From positions 1 through 26,453 of the forward strand of contig CAYFUL010000019.1 of NCBI GenBank assembly GCA_964346375.1: DNA of 26,453 bases, written 5' to 3'. The notes under the pieces were generated by a model that did not search any database, was not told the origin of the DNA, and was given only the letters and a program-made list of their open reading frames with translations. Within the stretch, counting starts at the first letter, position 1. Each line of letters begins with the position of its first letter. Of this stretch, positions 7,238-14,923 are shown piece by piece. The translations under genes and the position numbers were made by a program. This DNA comes from CAYFUL01 sp964346375 (GTDB lineage: Bacteria > Bacillota > Clostridia > Tissierellales > Peptoniphilaceae).

Positions 7238-8833
7238 ATGCAAGACCTTCTACTCAAAGTAGAAAATGTAGGTAAAGACTTTGATGGAAACGTGGTACTA
7301 AGGGATGTAAACTTTGAAATCCACAAAGGTGAAATAATAGGTCTTGTCGGAGAAAATGGTGCCGGAAAGAGTACACTTATGAACATTATCTTTGGAATGG
7401 GTGTAATTGCAGATACCGGTGGTTATGACGGCAATATTTATTTAGAGGGTGAAAAGATAGATTTTAAAAATCCAATGGATGCACTTGCAAAGGGGATAGG
7501 AATGGTTCACCAAGAATTTTCCCTTATTCCTGGATTTACAGTATCTGAAAATATTACCCTTAATATGGAAAAAACCAATAAAAGTGTAATTTCCACAGTA
7601 CTTGGACCAAGGTACAACACTATTGACACTAAGAAGAATATAGAAATAGCTGGTAACTCCCTAGATACACTTGGAATAAAAATTGACCCAAGGGAATATG
7701 TATCTGAAATGCCAGTTGGACATAAGCAGTTTATAGAAATTGCAAGGGAAATAACTAGAGAAAATGTAAAGCTGATTATTATGGATGAGCCCACAGCTGT
7801 ACTAACAGAATCTGAAGCAGACAGTTTAATGGCATCAATTAAGAGATTATCTAGTATGGGCATCGCAATTATATTTATATCTCATAGGTTAAGAGAAATT
7901 CTTACAATATGCGACCAGGTAATTGTACTAAGGGATGGAGTTGTAGTTCAAAATAGACCTGCTAGTGAAGTAACTGCTTCACAAATTGCAAATTGGATGG
8001 TAGGAAGAGATGGATCTGCAGCTAGAGAAACTGGTCAAAATGACAATAGAAAAATAGATGATAATGATATCATCATGAGTATAAAAAATCTCTGGGTAGA
8101 TATGCCTGGGGAGCAAATTAAGGATTTAAGCGTCGATATTAGACGTGGAGAAATTCTTGGATTTGCAGGACTAGCCGGACAAGGTAAGCTAGGAATCTCC
8201 AATGGAATTTTAGGATCATACCCTGTTAAGGGAGATGTGGTCTTTGATGGAGAGCCATTAAAACTTGGAGATACTAAGGACACTTTAAAGAGGGGAATTG
8301 CCTTTGTATCAGAGGATAGAAGAAATGTAGGACTTCTACTTGAAGAGCCAATATTCTGGAATATTGCCTTTAATGCAATGCAAGTTCAGGATAAATTTCT
8401 AAAGAAAATACTTGGCATAAAGTTCAGAGATGAAAAGGCAATGAAAGAACTTGCAAGTCGCTATATAGAAAGTCTAAATATTAAGTGTACAGGACCAGAG
8501 CAAAGAGCGCAAAATTTAAGTGGTGGAAATCAACAGAAGGTTTGTATCGCAAAGGCATTTGCAATGGAACCAGACCTACTATTTGTATCAGAACCTACTA
8601 GAGGAATTGATATAGGAGCTAAGGAATTGGTATTAAATGCACTTAGAGAGCAAAATCAGGAAATGGGTAAGACTATAGTTATGATTTCATCAGAACTTGA
8701 AGAATTAAGGGCGATTTGCGATAGAATTGCCGTAGTATGTGAAGGTACAATTGCAGGAATACTACCTGCTACTACTGATGCAGCTAAATTTGGTCTACTT
8801 ATGAGTGGGGAGAAATTGGAGGACGTAATATAA
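7238..8833 (+). CDS. Double-domain ABC transporter ATPase (ribose/nucleoside importer class)
   Basis: 531-residue fused ATPase with two ABC domains, as in RbsA, MglA and the NupO type. Domain 1 (about 1-250) has Walker A GENGAGKST (38-46), Walker B LIIMDEPTA with D183/E184, and the H-loop ISHR; its signature is the degenerate MPVGHKQ (158-164). Domain 2 (about 270-520) has an incomplete Walker A, GLAGQGKLG (311-319), lacking GK[ST], a good signature LSGGNQQ (427-433), and a Walker B reading FVSEPTRG with Ser451 where Asp is usual. So one ATP site is probably functional (Walker A of domain 1 with LSGGNQQ of domain 2) and the other degenerate, a known pattern in this class. GAGGTG serves ATG 7238; the stop overlaps the next ATG (TAATG). 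Confidence 0.93.
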   Translation: MQDLLLKVENVGKDFDGNVVLRDVNFEIHKGEIIGLVGENGAGKSTLMNIIFGMGVIADTGGYDGNIYLEGEKIDFKNPMDALAKGIGMVHQEFSLIPGFTVSENITLNMEKTNKSVISTVLGPRYNTIDTKKNIEIAGNSLDTLGIKIDPREYVSEMPVGHKQFIEIAREITRENVKLIIMDEPTAVLTESEADSLMASIKRLSSMGIAIIFISHRLREILTICDQVIVLRDGVVVQNRPASEVTASQIANWMVGRDGSAARETGQNDNRKIDDNDIIMSIKNLWVDMPGEQIKDLSVDIRRGEILGFAGLAGQGKLGISNGILGSYPVKGDVVFDGEPLKLGDTKDTLKRGIAFVSEDRRNVGLLLEEPIFWNIAFNAMQVQDKFLKKILGIKFRDEKAMKELASRYIESLNIKCTGPEQRAQNLSGGNQQKVCIAKAFAMEPDLLFVSEPTRGIDIGAKELVLNALREQNQEMGKTIVMISSELEELRAICDRIAVVCEGTIAGILPATTDAAKFGLLMSGEKLEDVI

Positions 8834-9903
8834 TGAATCAAAATCAAAATTTTATTAAAAATATCGGCCTACCAAGAATTATAATTTTCCTATTTTTAGT
8901 TGCCCTATTTATTGCAACACCTATTGTAGGCCTTGATTTAGCTACTTCTATTGAAGATGTAATTGGAAGATTTGGAATGTTTTCGGTTATGGTTCTTTCC
9001 ATGATTCCAATGATCCAATCTGGATGTGGACTTAACTTTGGTATTCCAGTAGGAATAATTGCAGGAATACTAGGGGGAGTTACATCTCTAGAACTTGGCA
9101 TAACTGGATTTTCTGGATTATTTGTAGCAATGATTCTAGGAGCAATAGTTGCAGTGGTATTTGGATTTTTATACGGACTACTATTAAATAGAATTAAGGG
9201 CGATGAAATGCTTATTGCAACCTATGTAGGATATTCATTTGTAGCACTAATGAGTATTGTGTGGGTTATACTTCCATATAAAAACCCAGTATCTGTAATG
9301 AGCTACGGTGGAAGTGGACTTCGTCAGCAAATTCCAGTATCTGAATATTGGATGACTAAAACTGTTTTTGAAGACGGTACAAGTAAAACTGTGGGAATAC
9401 TATCTGATTTTATGAATTTAGAAATTGGTGGAGTAACTATTCCTACTGGAATGATACTATTCTTTGCCTTTGTTGCATTTTTAGTATGGGCATTTTTTAA
9501 GACCAAGACTGGTACAAGTATTACAGCAGTTGGTTCAAATCCAGAGTATGCTAGAGCGGCAGGAATAAATATTAATAAGATGAGAGCTATATCTGTAATT
9601 CTTTCAACAGTAATAGCTGCACTTGGAATAATTGTATATCACCAATCCTATGGTTATATTCAGTTATATACAGCGCCACAGTCCTTTACCTTCCAAACGG
9701 TAGCGGCAATATTAATTGGTGGAGCATCTATAAACAAAGCAAATATTACTAACGTAGTTATTGGAACAATACTATTCCAAGGAATACTAACAATGACACC
9801 AACAGTTATAAATGGTGCATTAAATATAGATATTTCAGAAATACTAAGAATTATAGTAACTAATGGTATGATTCTCTACGCACTAACAAGGAGGACCAAG
9901 TGA
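8833..9903 (+). CDS. ABC transporter permease (LivHM/RbsC-like superfamily), subunit 1
   Basis: 356-residue integral membrane protein with about eight to ten hydrophobic segments across its length, of the BPD_transp_2 superfamily used by ribose, nucleoside and branched-chain amino acid importers. Family features seen include the GCGLNFGIPVG loop near residue 60, the EYARAAGIN cytoplasmic loop (ATPase contact) and the AAILIGGASINKAN segment. The ATG overlaps the ATPase stop by one base and has GGAGG 10 bases before it. It pairs with the next gene to form the channel. Confidence 0.92.
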   Translation: MNQNQNFIKNIGLPRIIIFLFLVALFIATPIVGLDLATSIEDVIGRFGMFSVMVLSMIPMIQSGCGLNFGIPVGIIAGILGGVTSLELGITGFSGLFVAMILGAIVAVVFGFLYGLLLNRIKGDEMLIATYVGYSFVALMSIVWVILPYKNPVSVMSYGGSGLRQQIPVSEYWMTKTVFEDGTSKTVGILSDFMNLEIGGVTIPTGMILFFAFVAFLVWAFFKTKTGTSITAVGSNPEYARAAGININKMRAISVILSTVIAALGIIVYHQSYGYIQLYTAPQSFTFQTVAAILIGGASINKANITNVVIGTILFQGILTMTPTVINGALNIDISEILRIIVTNGMILYALTRRTK

Positions 9904-10985
9904 TGAATAAAAATTTTAGAAAGTTTTTAAATCGAGGAATGGTTCCCATATTATTTATAATAATAGTTGTTGCGGGACTTATTATAGCAAAGCCACCTCT
10001 TTCATATATTACAGGAGAGCTTGGCAGAAGAATGGTAAGAAACTCCTTCTTAGTACTTGCACTAATTATACCTGTACTTGCAGGAATGGGAATAAATTTT
10101 GGTATACCTCTAGGAGCAATGGCAGGACAGATTGGACTAGTATTTGTAACTAATTTTGGAGTAAAGGGGCTTCCAGGACTACTACTTGCAGCTGCAATAG
10201 GAACTCCAATTGCAATACTACTAGGACAATTTTCAGGAAGAGTACTAAATAGAGCAAGAGGAAGGGAAATGATTACATCTATGATGATGAGTTTCTTTAT
10301 CTTCGGACTATATATGTTATTTTTACTCTACCTTTGTGGGTCAGTAATACCAATTGGAAATAGAAAGATTCTACTTTCAAAGGGATATGGAATTAAGAAC
10401 TCCTTTAAACTAGATGTAGCAAAGGGATTTGATTCAATATTAAGCTTTAAAATAGGAGCAGTAGAAGTTCCAGTATTTACAATTCTACTAATCGTACTAC
10501 TATGTATATTTACAGTATGGTTTAAAAAGACTAAAATCGGCCACGACATGAGCGCAGTAGGACATGACCAAAAGATAACTGGAAACGCTGGAATGAATAC
10601 AGACAAGATTAGAATTCAGTCAATAGTAATTTCCACAGTACTAGCTTGCTATGGACAGCTAATCTACCTACAAAATATAGGAACACTTAACACCTACGCA
10701 GGACAAGATCAAACTGCACTTTATGCAGCAGCATCCCTATTAGTAGGAGGAGCAAGTGTATCAAAGGCATCAATTCCAAATGCACTATTTGGAACACTAC
10801 TATTCCACTTGATGTTTATAGTAATGCCTCAAGCAGGGAAGGCACTTACAGGAGATGCAATGATAGGGGAATACTTTAGAACCTTCCTAAGCTACGGAGT
10901 AGTAACAGTTGCACTAATAATGCACGCCTACTCAAGACAGAAGGAATTACAAGAACAACGTGAATCTAAAAACTCTGCAGAGTAA
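9903..10985 (+). CDS. ABC transporter permease (LivHM/RbsC-like superfamily), subunit 2
   Basis: 360-residue integral membrane protein of the same superfamily as subunit 1. Parallel motifs show the relationship: GMGINFGIPLG and ASLLVGGASVSKAS here against GCGLNFGIPVG and AAILIGGASINKAN in subunit 1. About eight to ten transmembrane segments. ATG 9903 overlaps the TGA of the upstream gene (TGATG) and lies seven bases after AGGAGGA; a GTG at 9900 directly before it is less well placed. The two similar but distinct permeases should form a heterodimer. It is the last gene of the operon, with a terminator 35 bases downstream. Confidence 0.92.
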   Translation: MNKNFRKFLNRGMVPILFIIIVVAGLIIAKPPLSYITGELGRRMVRNSFLVLALIIPVLAGMGINFGIPLGAMAGQIGLVFVTNFGVKGLPGLLLAAAIGTPIAILLGQFSGRVLNRARGREMITSMMMSFFIFGLYMLFLLYLCGSVIPIGNRKILLSKGYGIKNSFKLDVAKGFDSILSFKIGAVEVPVFTILLIVLLCIFTVWFKKTKIGHDMSAVGHDQKITGNAGMNTDKIRIQSIVISTVLACYGQLIYLQNIGTLNTYAGQDQTALYAAASLLVGGASVSKASIPNALFGTLLFHLMFIVMPQAGKALTGDAMIGEYFRTFLSYGVVTVALIMHAYSRQKELQEQRESKNSAE

Positions 10986-11020
10986 TTAGTTGCACAATTT
11001 AAAAAAATATTTTTACAAGG

Positions 11021-11046
11021 AAGAGGCGAATTCGCCTCTTTTTATT
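11021..11046 (+). terminator. Intrinsic terminator of the ABC importer operon
   Basis: AAGAGGCGAA (11021-11030) and TTCGCCTCTT (11031-11040) form a palindrome that folds to a stem of about 7 bp with a short GAATTC-containing loop, followed by TTTTTATTTT. Confidence 0.9.
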
Positions 11047-11097
11047 TTGCCTTACACCCAATTCTAAAAATAATTTTTCAAAAATTTTTCATTATAA

Positions 11098-11130
11098 TAA
11101 CAAAAAAATAACAAAAAGATAACAAAAAAA
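11098..11130. promoter_or_regulatory. Three phased TAACAAAAA repeats (curved DNA / UP-like element)
   Basis: TAACA begins at 11098, 11109 and 11120, each followed by an A-tract, so three A-tracts repeat with an exact 11-bp period close to one helical turn. This predicts intrinsic bending directly upstream of the -35 box at 11133 and could serve as an UP element. Confidence 0.6.
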
Positions 11131-11132
11131 TA

Positions 11133-11161
11133 TTGATTAAATAATTATTATAATATATAGT
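11133..11161 (+). promoter_or_regulatory. Promoter of the CoA-transferase/MaoC unit
   Basis: TTGATT (11133-11138), 17-bp spacer, TATAGT (11156-11161): the same hexamers and spacing as the ferredoxin promoter at 1242-1270. The start site would be near 11168, leaving a leader of about 345 nt before ATG 11514. Confidence 0.7.
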
Positions 11162-11167
11162 GTATGC

Positions 11168-11513
11168 CTTAAATAAGATTCCAATGGGTAAAATTCGTTA
11201 GAAAATTAGAATATTTTATTCCGCCTACAATTAAATTTTAAATAACTTGGGTATATAGTGCAAAAGTGCATTCTCCATAAAGTATAGTATATCTAAACAC
11301 ATATTATCAAAATCATCCTACTAGCCAATTCTATTTAAACTATTACAATAGCTGAATTTAAAGAGTATCAAAAAAGAAATATTATGTTAATCAGATTTGT
11401 GAATAAAAAATATTTATTAATAGCTCGCAATATTGGGGAAAATATAGTCTCTTAAATCAAATAAGAGATTTTAAGAAATATGCTTAATTTAATTTATTAT
11501 CAAGGGAGGGCAA
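11168..11513 (+). promoter_or_regulatory. Long AT-rich leader before the CoA-transferase
   Basis: No gene is visible here on either strand. If transcription starts at the promoter above, this is a ~345-nt 5' untranslated region. Near its end TCTCTTA (11448-11454) and TAAGAGA (11462-11468) form a 7-bp stem followed by TTTT, which could act as a weak attenuator. I recognise no known riboswitch class. Confidence 0.35.
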
Positions 11514-13049
11514 ATGGTATTATTTTACGATGCAAGAAAAGCCGCAGAGTTAATTAAAGACGGCGATGTAGTAGCGACTAATGGATTTGTCGGTGTTGGT
11601 GTTCCTGAAGAGGTATTAAATGCAATTGAGGAGAGATTTTTAGAAACAGAAAAACCTAGGGATTTAAGTCTATATTATGCAGCAGGTCAAGGTGATAGTG
11701 ATACTAGAGGACTTAATCACTTTGGAAACGAAAGTTGCGTAAAGAAAGTTATTGGTGGATACTGGAATTTAGTTCCAAGACTTCAAAAATTAGCTCTTGA
11801 AAATAAAATTGAAGCATATAACTTTCCACAAGGGGTTGTTTCTCATATGTTTAGAGATGCTTCTATGGGTCTGCCATTTACAATTTCAAGAACTGGGCTT
11901 AGGACCTTTGCTGATCCAAGACTTGAAGGCGGAAAGATAAATTATGTAACTAAAACAGAAGAAGTAAGTGTAATCAAAATAGATGGAGAGGAGTTCTTAA
12001 AATACAATACTTCTAAAGTTAATGTTTCAATTATTAGAGGTACCTATGCTGATGAACTTGGTAATATCTCCCTTGAAAAGGAAGCCTTAAATGGTGATGT
12101 ATTCTCTGTAGCAGCAGCTAGAGCAAATGATGGAATAGTAATTTGCCAAGTTGAGGAAATTGTTGAGGCAGGTACTTTAAATCCTAGAAATGTACTTGTT
12201 GACGTTGTTGTAAAGTGTTCAGATATACACAAATTCCATATGCAAACGTTTGAAACTATTTACAACCCAACTTTCTCTGGACAGACTAGAGCCATACTTT
12301 CTAAAGCGGCCTCACTTCCACTTAACAATAGAAAAATTTGTGCTAGAAGAACTGCCCAATTCTTTGAGGCAGGTAATGTAGCAAACCTTGGAATTGGTCT
12401 GCCTGAGGAGGTTTCTGTAGTTCTTAACGAAGAAGGACAGGCTTCTAAGGTTACAATGTCTGTAGAGCCAGGGACTACTGGTGGGATTCCCATAGGTGGA
12501 AAGGATTTTGGTGCTTCTCTAAATCCATACTCAATAGTAGATCAAGGATATAAATTTGATTTCTACAATGGTGGAGGACTTAACATTGCAGTTCTTGGAC
12601 TTGCAGAATGTGATATCCATGGAAATGTTAACGTTTCAAAATTTGGTGGAAGAGTTGCAGGTTGTGGAAGATTTGTAGATATTACTCAAAATGTTAAGAA
12701 GTGTATCTTCGTTGGAACTTTTACCGCTGGTGGACTTAAAGAGGATTTCGTAGATGGTAAGCTTGTAATTTCAAACGAAGGAAAGGCAAAGAAATTCCTT
12801 AATGAAGTTGAACAAATAACATTTTCTGCTGAATATGCTAAGGATGTTGGACAAGAGACTTACTATTTAACTGAAAGAGCTGTATTTACCATTGGTGAAG
12901 AAAAATTAAAATTGATAGAAATTGCGCCTGGAATAGATTTACAAAAAGACATTTTAGATCAAATGGAGTTTGAACCAGAAATTGCTGAAGATCTAAAGAT
13001 TATGGATACAAAAATATTCCTAGAGGAGAAAATGGGACTAGAGCTATAA
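11514..13049 (+). CDS. Acyl-CoA:acetate/3-ketoacid-type CoA-transferase (fused alpha-beta, family I)
   Basis: 511-residue enzyme in which the alpha (about 1-260) and beta (about 275-511) halves are fused, as in acetate CoA-transferase YdiF and propionate CoA-transferase. These move CoA between short acyl-CoAs and acetate through a glutamyl-CoA thioester. The catalytic glutamate is Glu318 in SVEPGTTGGIP, followed by the FGASLNP motif. The N-terminal GFVGVGVPEEVL is the usual glycine loop. Substrate choice (acetoacetate, propionate, lactate or others) cannot be told. AGGGAGG gives a strong ribosome site before ATG 11514. A MaoC-type hydratase follows on the same strand, which fits a role in hydroxyacyl- or enoyl-CoA fermentation. 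Confidence 0.93.
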   Translation: MVLFYDARKAAELIKDGDVVATNGFVGVGVPEEVLNAIEERFLETEKPRDLSLYYAAGQGDSDTRGLNHFGNESCVKKVIGGYWNLVPRLQKLALENKIEAYNFPQGVVSHMFRDASMGLPFTISRTGLRTFADPRLEGGKINYVTKTEEVSVIKIDGEEFLKYNTSKVNVSIIRGTYADELGNISLEKEALNGDVFSVAAARANDGIVICQVEEIVEAGTLNPRNVLVDVVVKCSDIHKFHMQTFETIYNPTFSGQTRAILSKAASLPLNNRKICARRTAQFFEAGNVANLGIGLPEEVSVVLNEEGQASKVTMSVEPGTTGGIPIGGKDFGASLNPYSIVDQGYKFDFYNGGGLNIAVLGLAECDIHGNVNVSKFGGRVAGCGRFVDITQNVKKCIFVGTFTAGGLKEDFVDGKLVISNEGKAKKFLNEVEQITFSAEYAKDVGQETYYLTERAVFTIGEEKLKLIEIAPGIDLQKDILDQMEFEPEIAEDLKIMDTKIFLEEKMGLEL

Positions 13050-13061
13050 ATAGTGGAAAAT

Positions 13062-13154
13062 ATTTCAAATTTATCAATTATGGATTTTATTTTGAAATAA
13101 TCTTTTTAATAGCCAGTTGTATGAAACGGTTTGAAATATTTTATTTATTTCAAA
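13062..13154. repeat. Four ATTTCAAA/TTTGAAAT boxes upstream of the MaoC gene
   Basis: ATTTCAAA at 13062-13069 and 13147-13154, TTTGAAAT at 13091-13098 and 13130-13137, making two inverted pairs in a 140-bp gap. The second pair is part of a perfect 10-bp stem, GTTTGAAATA (13129-13138) and TATTTCAAAC (13146-13155), with a 7-nt loop. They may be operator sites or mRNA stems. Confidence 0.45.
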
Positions 13155-13189
13155 CATTCTTCTAAGAGTTTTCTAAAAAAAGAGAAAAA

Positions 13190-13609
13190 ATGAAAGGCAA
13201 AACTATAGATGAAATAAAAGTTGGAGATATTGAAACTTATTCAAGAACAGTATCTGAGTCAGACGTTTATTTATTTGGTGGAGTTACTGGAGATTTAAAC
13301 CCAGCTCATACTGACCAATCGGCTTCAGAGAATACAATGTTTAAGGGAAGAATCGTTCATGGTATGTTAACTGCATCTTATATTTCTACAATATTAGGAA
13401 TGTATCTACCAGGACCTGGAACTATTTTCCTAAGTAATGAATGTAAATTCTTAAAGCCAGTTAGATTTGGCGATACAATTACTGCAAAGATAACTGCAAC
13501 AGATGTTAATGTTGAAAAAAATATTGTAACATTTGATTCAGAGTGTACAAACCAAGATGGAGTAACAGTACTTGTAGGTAAGGCTGTAGTAATGCCTCCA
13601 AAGGCATAA
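13190..13609 (+). CDS. MaoC family (R)-specific enoyl-CoA hydratase
   Basis: 139-residue single hot-dog-fold protein. (R)-specific enoyl-CoA hydratases interconvert trans-2-enoyl-CoA and (R)-3-hydroxyacyl-CoA. The hydratase-2 motif is present, GDLNPAHTD, with the catalytic pair Asp35 and His40, followed by FKGRIVHGML. Length fits the short PhaJ-like form. The ribosome site is poor (only an A/G-rich stretch AAAAGAG before ATG 13190), unlike the neighbours, so translation may be modest. It lies 140 bp after the CoA-transferase gene and shares its direction; the gap has inverted repeats that could be regulatory. Confidence 0.92.
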   Translation: MKGKTIDEIKVGDIETYSRTVSESDVYLFGGVTGDLNPAHTDQSASENTMFKGRIVHGMLTASYISTILGMYLPGPGTIFLSNECKFLKPVRFGDTITAKITATDVNVEKNIVTFDSECTNQDGVTVLVGKAVVMPPKA

Positions 13610-13621
13610 AAATAAAAAATT

Positions 13622-13650
13622 AAGGCAGGATTAATTTCCTGCCTTTTTTC
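13622..13650 (+). terminator. Intrinsic terminator after the MaoC gene
   Basis: AAGGCAGGA (13622-13630) pairs with TCCTGCCTT (13637-13645) around TTAATT, followed by TTTTTTC. It lies between convergent genes. Confidence 0.92.
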
Positions 13651-13665
13651 TTTTAGAAAAATATA

Positions 13666-14586
13666 CTATACAAGCACCTTAACTAAATAAATTGTAAACA
13701 TATAAAATATCATGGTGGAGAGTACATAGCTTTGGCCCAGGTTCGTATCTGCATTATATTCCTTTGCAAATGTAAAGGATGCTACTGCTGTTGGTGCTCC
13801 AAATAGTACTACTACCGTTCCAAGTTCCATTGGGGATAGAGAAAAAGCCTTTGATATTCCAAATGCAAGTAGTGGTGAGAGTATTAACTTTGAAAAAGTA
13901 ACTATTAATGTATTTTTTAAGTTCTCCCTGTCTAGTTTAAAGTCCACACTTGTACCAAGTACTATTAATGCTAATGAGGGTGCTAAATTTCCTAAATCTC
14001 TAAGTGGTTGTTCTAAAAAGTATAGATTTACATTTAGAAAGTTTATTATAAGTCCCATAGACGCTCCCACAAACATAGGAGATTTACATACATCGATTAA
14101 GGTCTTTTTTAGATCTCCTCTATTTCCAATTGCCCTTTCGTATAAATATACTGTAGACATATTGTAAAACACTTGGGATATTGCAACCATTACTCCCGCT
14201 ATTGGTAGTGCAATTTCTCCATAGAGCACTCACAGTATTGGGAATCCCATTATTACAAAATTTCCTCTAAATATTGCCACGGCACTCATGGTTTTATTTA
14301 GAGTACTTAATGGCATAAATTTTGCTATTATTAAAGCGCCTGCCAACACAAATGTAAATACTAGTACCACAGCTATTAGTAGATTTTTATTTAGTACTCC
14401 CAGTACATCTACCTTGTAAAAACTCATGGCTATTCCTGTTGGAAATGCAAAGGTAAATACAAATGAGTTTAGTGCTTTGGAAGTTTCCTCTTTAAATAGT
14501 CCACTTCTCTTACAATAGTATCCTAGCATAATAAAAAATAGTAAATTAAGTATTGTAAAAATAATTCCATATTCCTTCCTTTCCAA
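13666..14586 (-). pseudogene. AEC family transporter, broken by an in-frame TGA and a likely frameshift
   Basis: Together the two pieces make a ~300-residue protein with about ten membrane segments, related to the auxin efflux carrier (AEC) family of secondary transporters. The N-terminal piece (14586-14230) ends MGFPIL followed by TGA at 14232-14230; the same frame continues VLYGEIALPIAG to 13666, so a single codon interrupts it. The N-terminus is also suspect. The frame's only start is TTG 14586, which lies between the -10 box (14590-14595) and the expected transcription start. The well-placed ATG at 14570 (ribosome site GGAAAGG/AAGG) is one frame off; adding one T in the T5 run at 14557-14561 would give MELFFTILNLLFF in frame. 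Probably a pseudogene, or a sequence with two errors. Other genes here use TGA as stop, so recoding of the whole code is excluded. Confidence 0.8.
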
Positions 14587-14589
14587 ACT

Positions 14590-14619
14590 ATTATACAGCA
14601 GTTTTATTAAGATTGTAAA
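14590..14619 (-). promoter_or_regulatory. Promoter of the AEC transporter gene
   Basis: On the minus strand TTTACA (14619-14614), 18-bp spacer, TATAAT (14595-14590). Transcription would begin near 14583, which argues against the TTG at 14586 as start codon. Confidence 0.65.
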
Positions 14620-14650
14620 ATTTTAGAATATTTTTAGATTTAACATTGTT

Positions 14651-14686
14651 ATAAAAAAATAATGGCGTTTTAATAACGCCATTATT
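14651..14686 (-). terminator. Intrinsic terminator for the leftward metallopeptidase transcript
   Basis: AATGGCGTT (14661-14669) pairs with AACGCCATT (14675-14683), extended by three A-T pairs, loop TTAAT. The A run at 14653-14659 gives a T tract on the minus strand, so it stops leftward transcription from the gene ending at 14922. Confidence 0.8.
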
Positions 14687-14737
14687 CCCCACAAAATTGT
14701 GCTTGAATTTTATAACATATATCTTCCGCAATACAGA

Positions 14738-14885
14738 TGTACTCTTCTCGGCGGGTCGGTCGGGGACGACCGACCCCTACCATGGGTTACGGGGAACCAA
14801 AGGGGAATCTCTCGTAATTTCTCCCCTGGTTCCCCTTCATTTAAATAATAAAGTATTTTATTGCATCTGTAATTTTTGAGTGTTC
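14738..14885. repeat. Intergenic palindromic repeat, copy 2 (most complete)
   Basis: Two GC-rich hairpins in series. The first is a perfect 10-bp stem, GGGTCGGTCG (14753-14762) and CGACCGACCC (14767-14776), with a GGGA loop. The second pairs GGGGAACC (14791-14798) with GGTTCCCC (14828-14835) and AGGGGA (14801-14806) with TCCCCT (14822-14827). The right arm and tail match bases 1-85. No credible gene is here; short ORFs across it are by-products. It is an untranslated repeat of the kind scattered between genes in many Firmicutes. Confidence 0.75.
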
Positions 14886-14904
14886 TACATTCTATGGAAT
14901 TGTC

Positions 14905-14923
14905 AATAGCCTACTAGGCTATT
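14905..14923 (-). other. Hairpin overlapping the metallopeptidase stop codon
   Basis: AATAGCC (14905-14911) and GGCTATT (14917-14923) pair around TACTA; the TAA stop of the leftward gene lies in the arm. No T tract follows on the minus strand, so it is an mRNA 3' stem rather than a terminator. Confidence 0.5.

Noticed and set aside
11098..11130. A CRISPR-like or iteron array from the TAACAAAAA repeats
   Set aside because: Only three short units without spacers or replication genes nearby; phased A-tracts before a promoter explain them better.
14230..14232. Genome-wide reassignment of TGA to an amino acid
   Set aside because: TGA ends the first permease gene and the pseudouridine synthase gene at expected places, and Trp is encoded by TGG throughout.
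14697..14879. 60-codon + strand ORF across repeat copy 2
   Set aside because: It is entirely inside the palindromic repeat, has no ribosome site and no protein-like composition.
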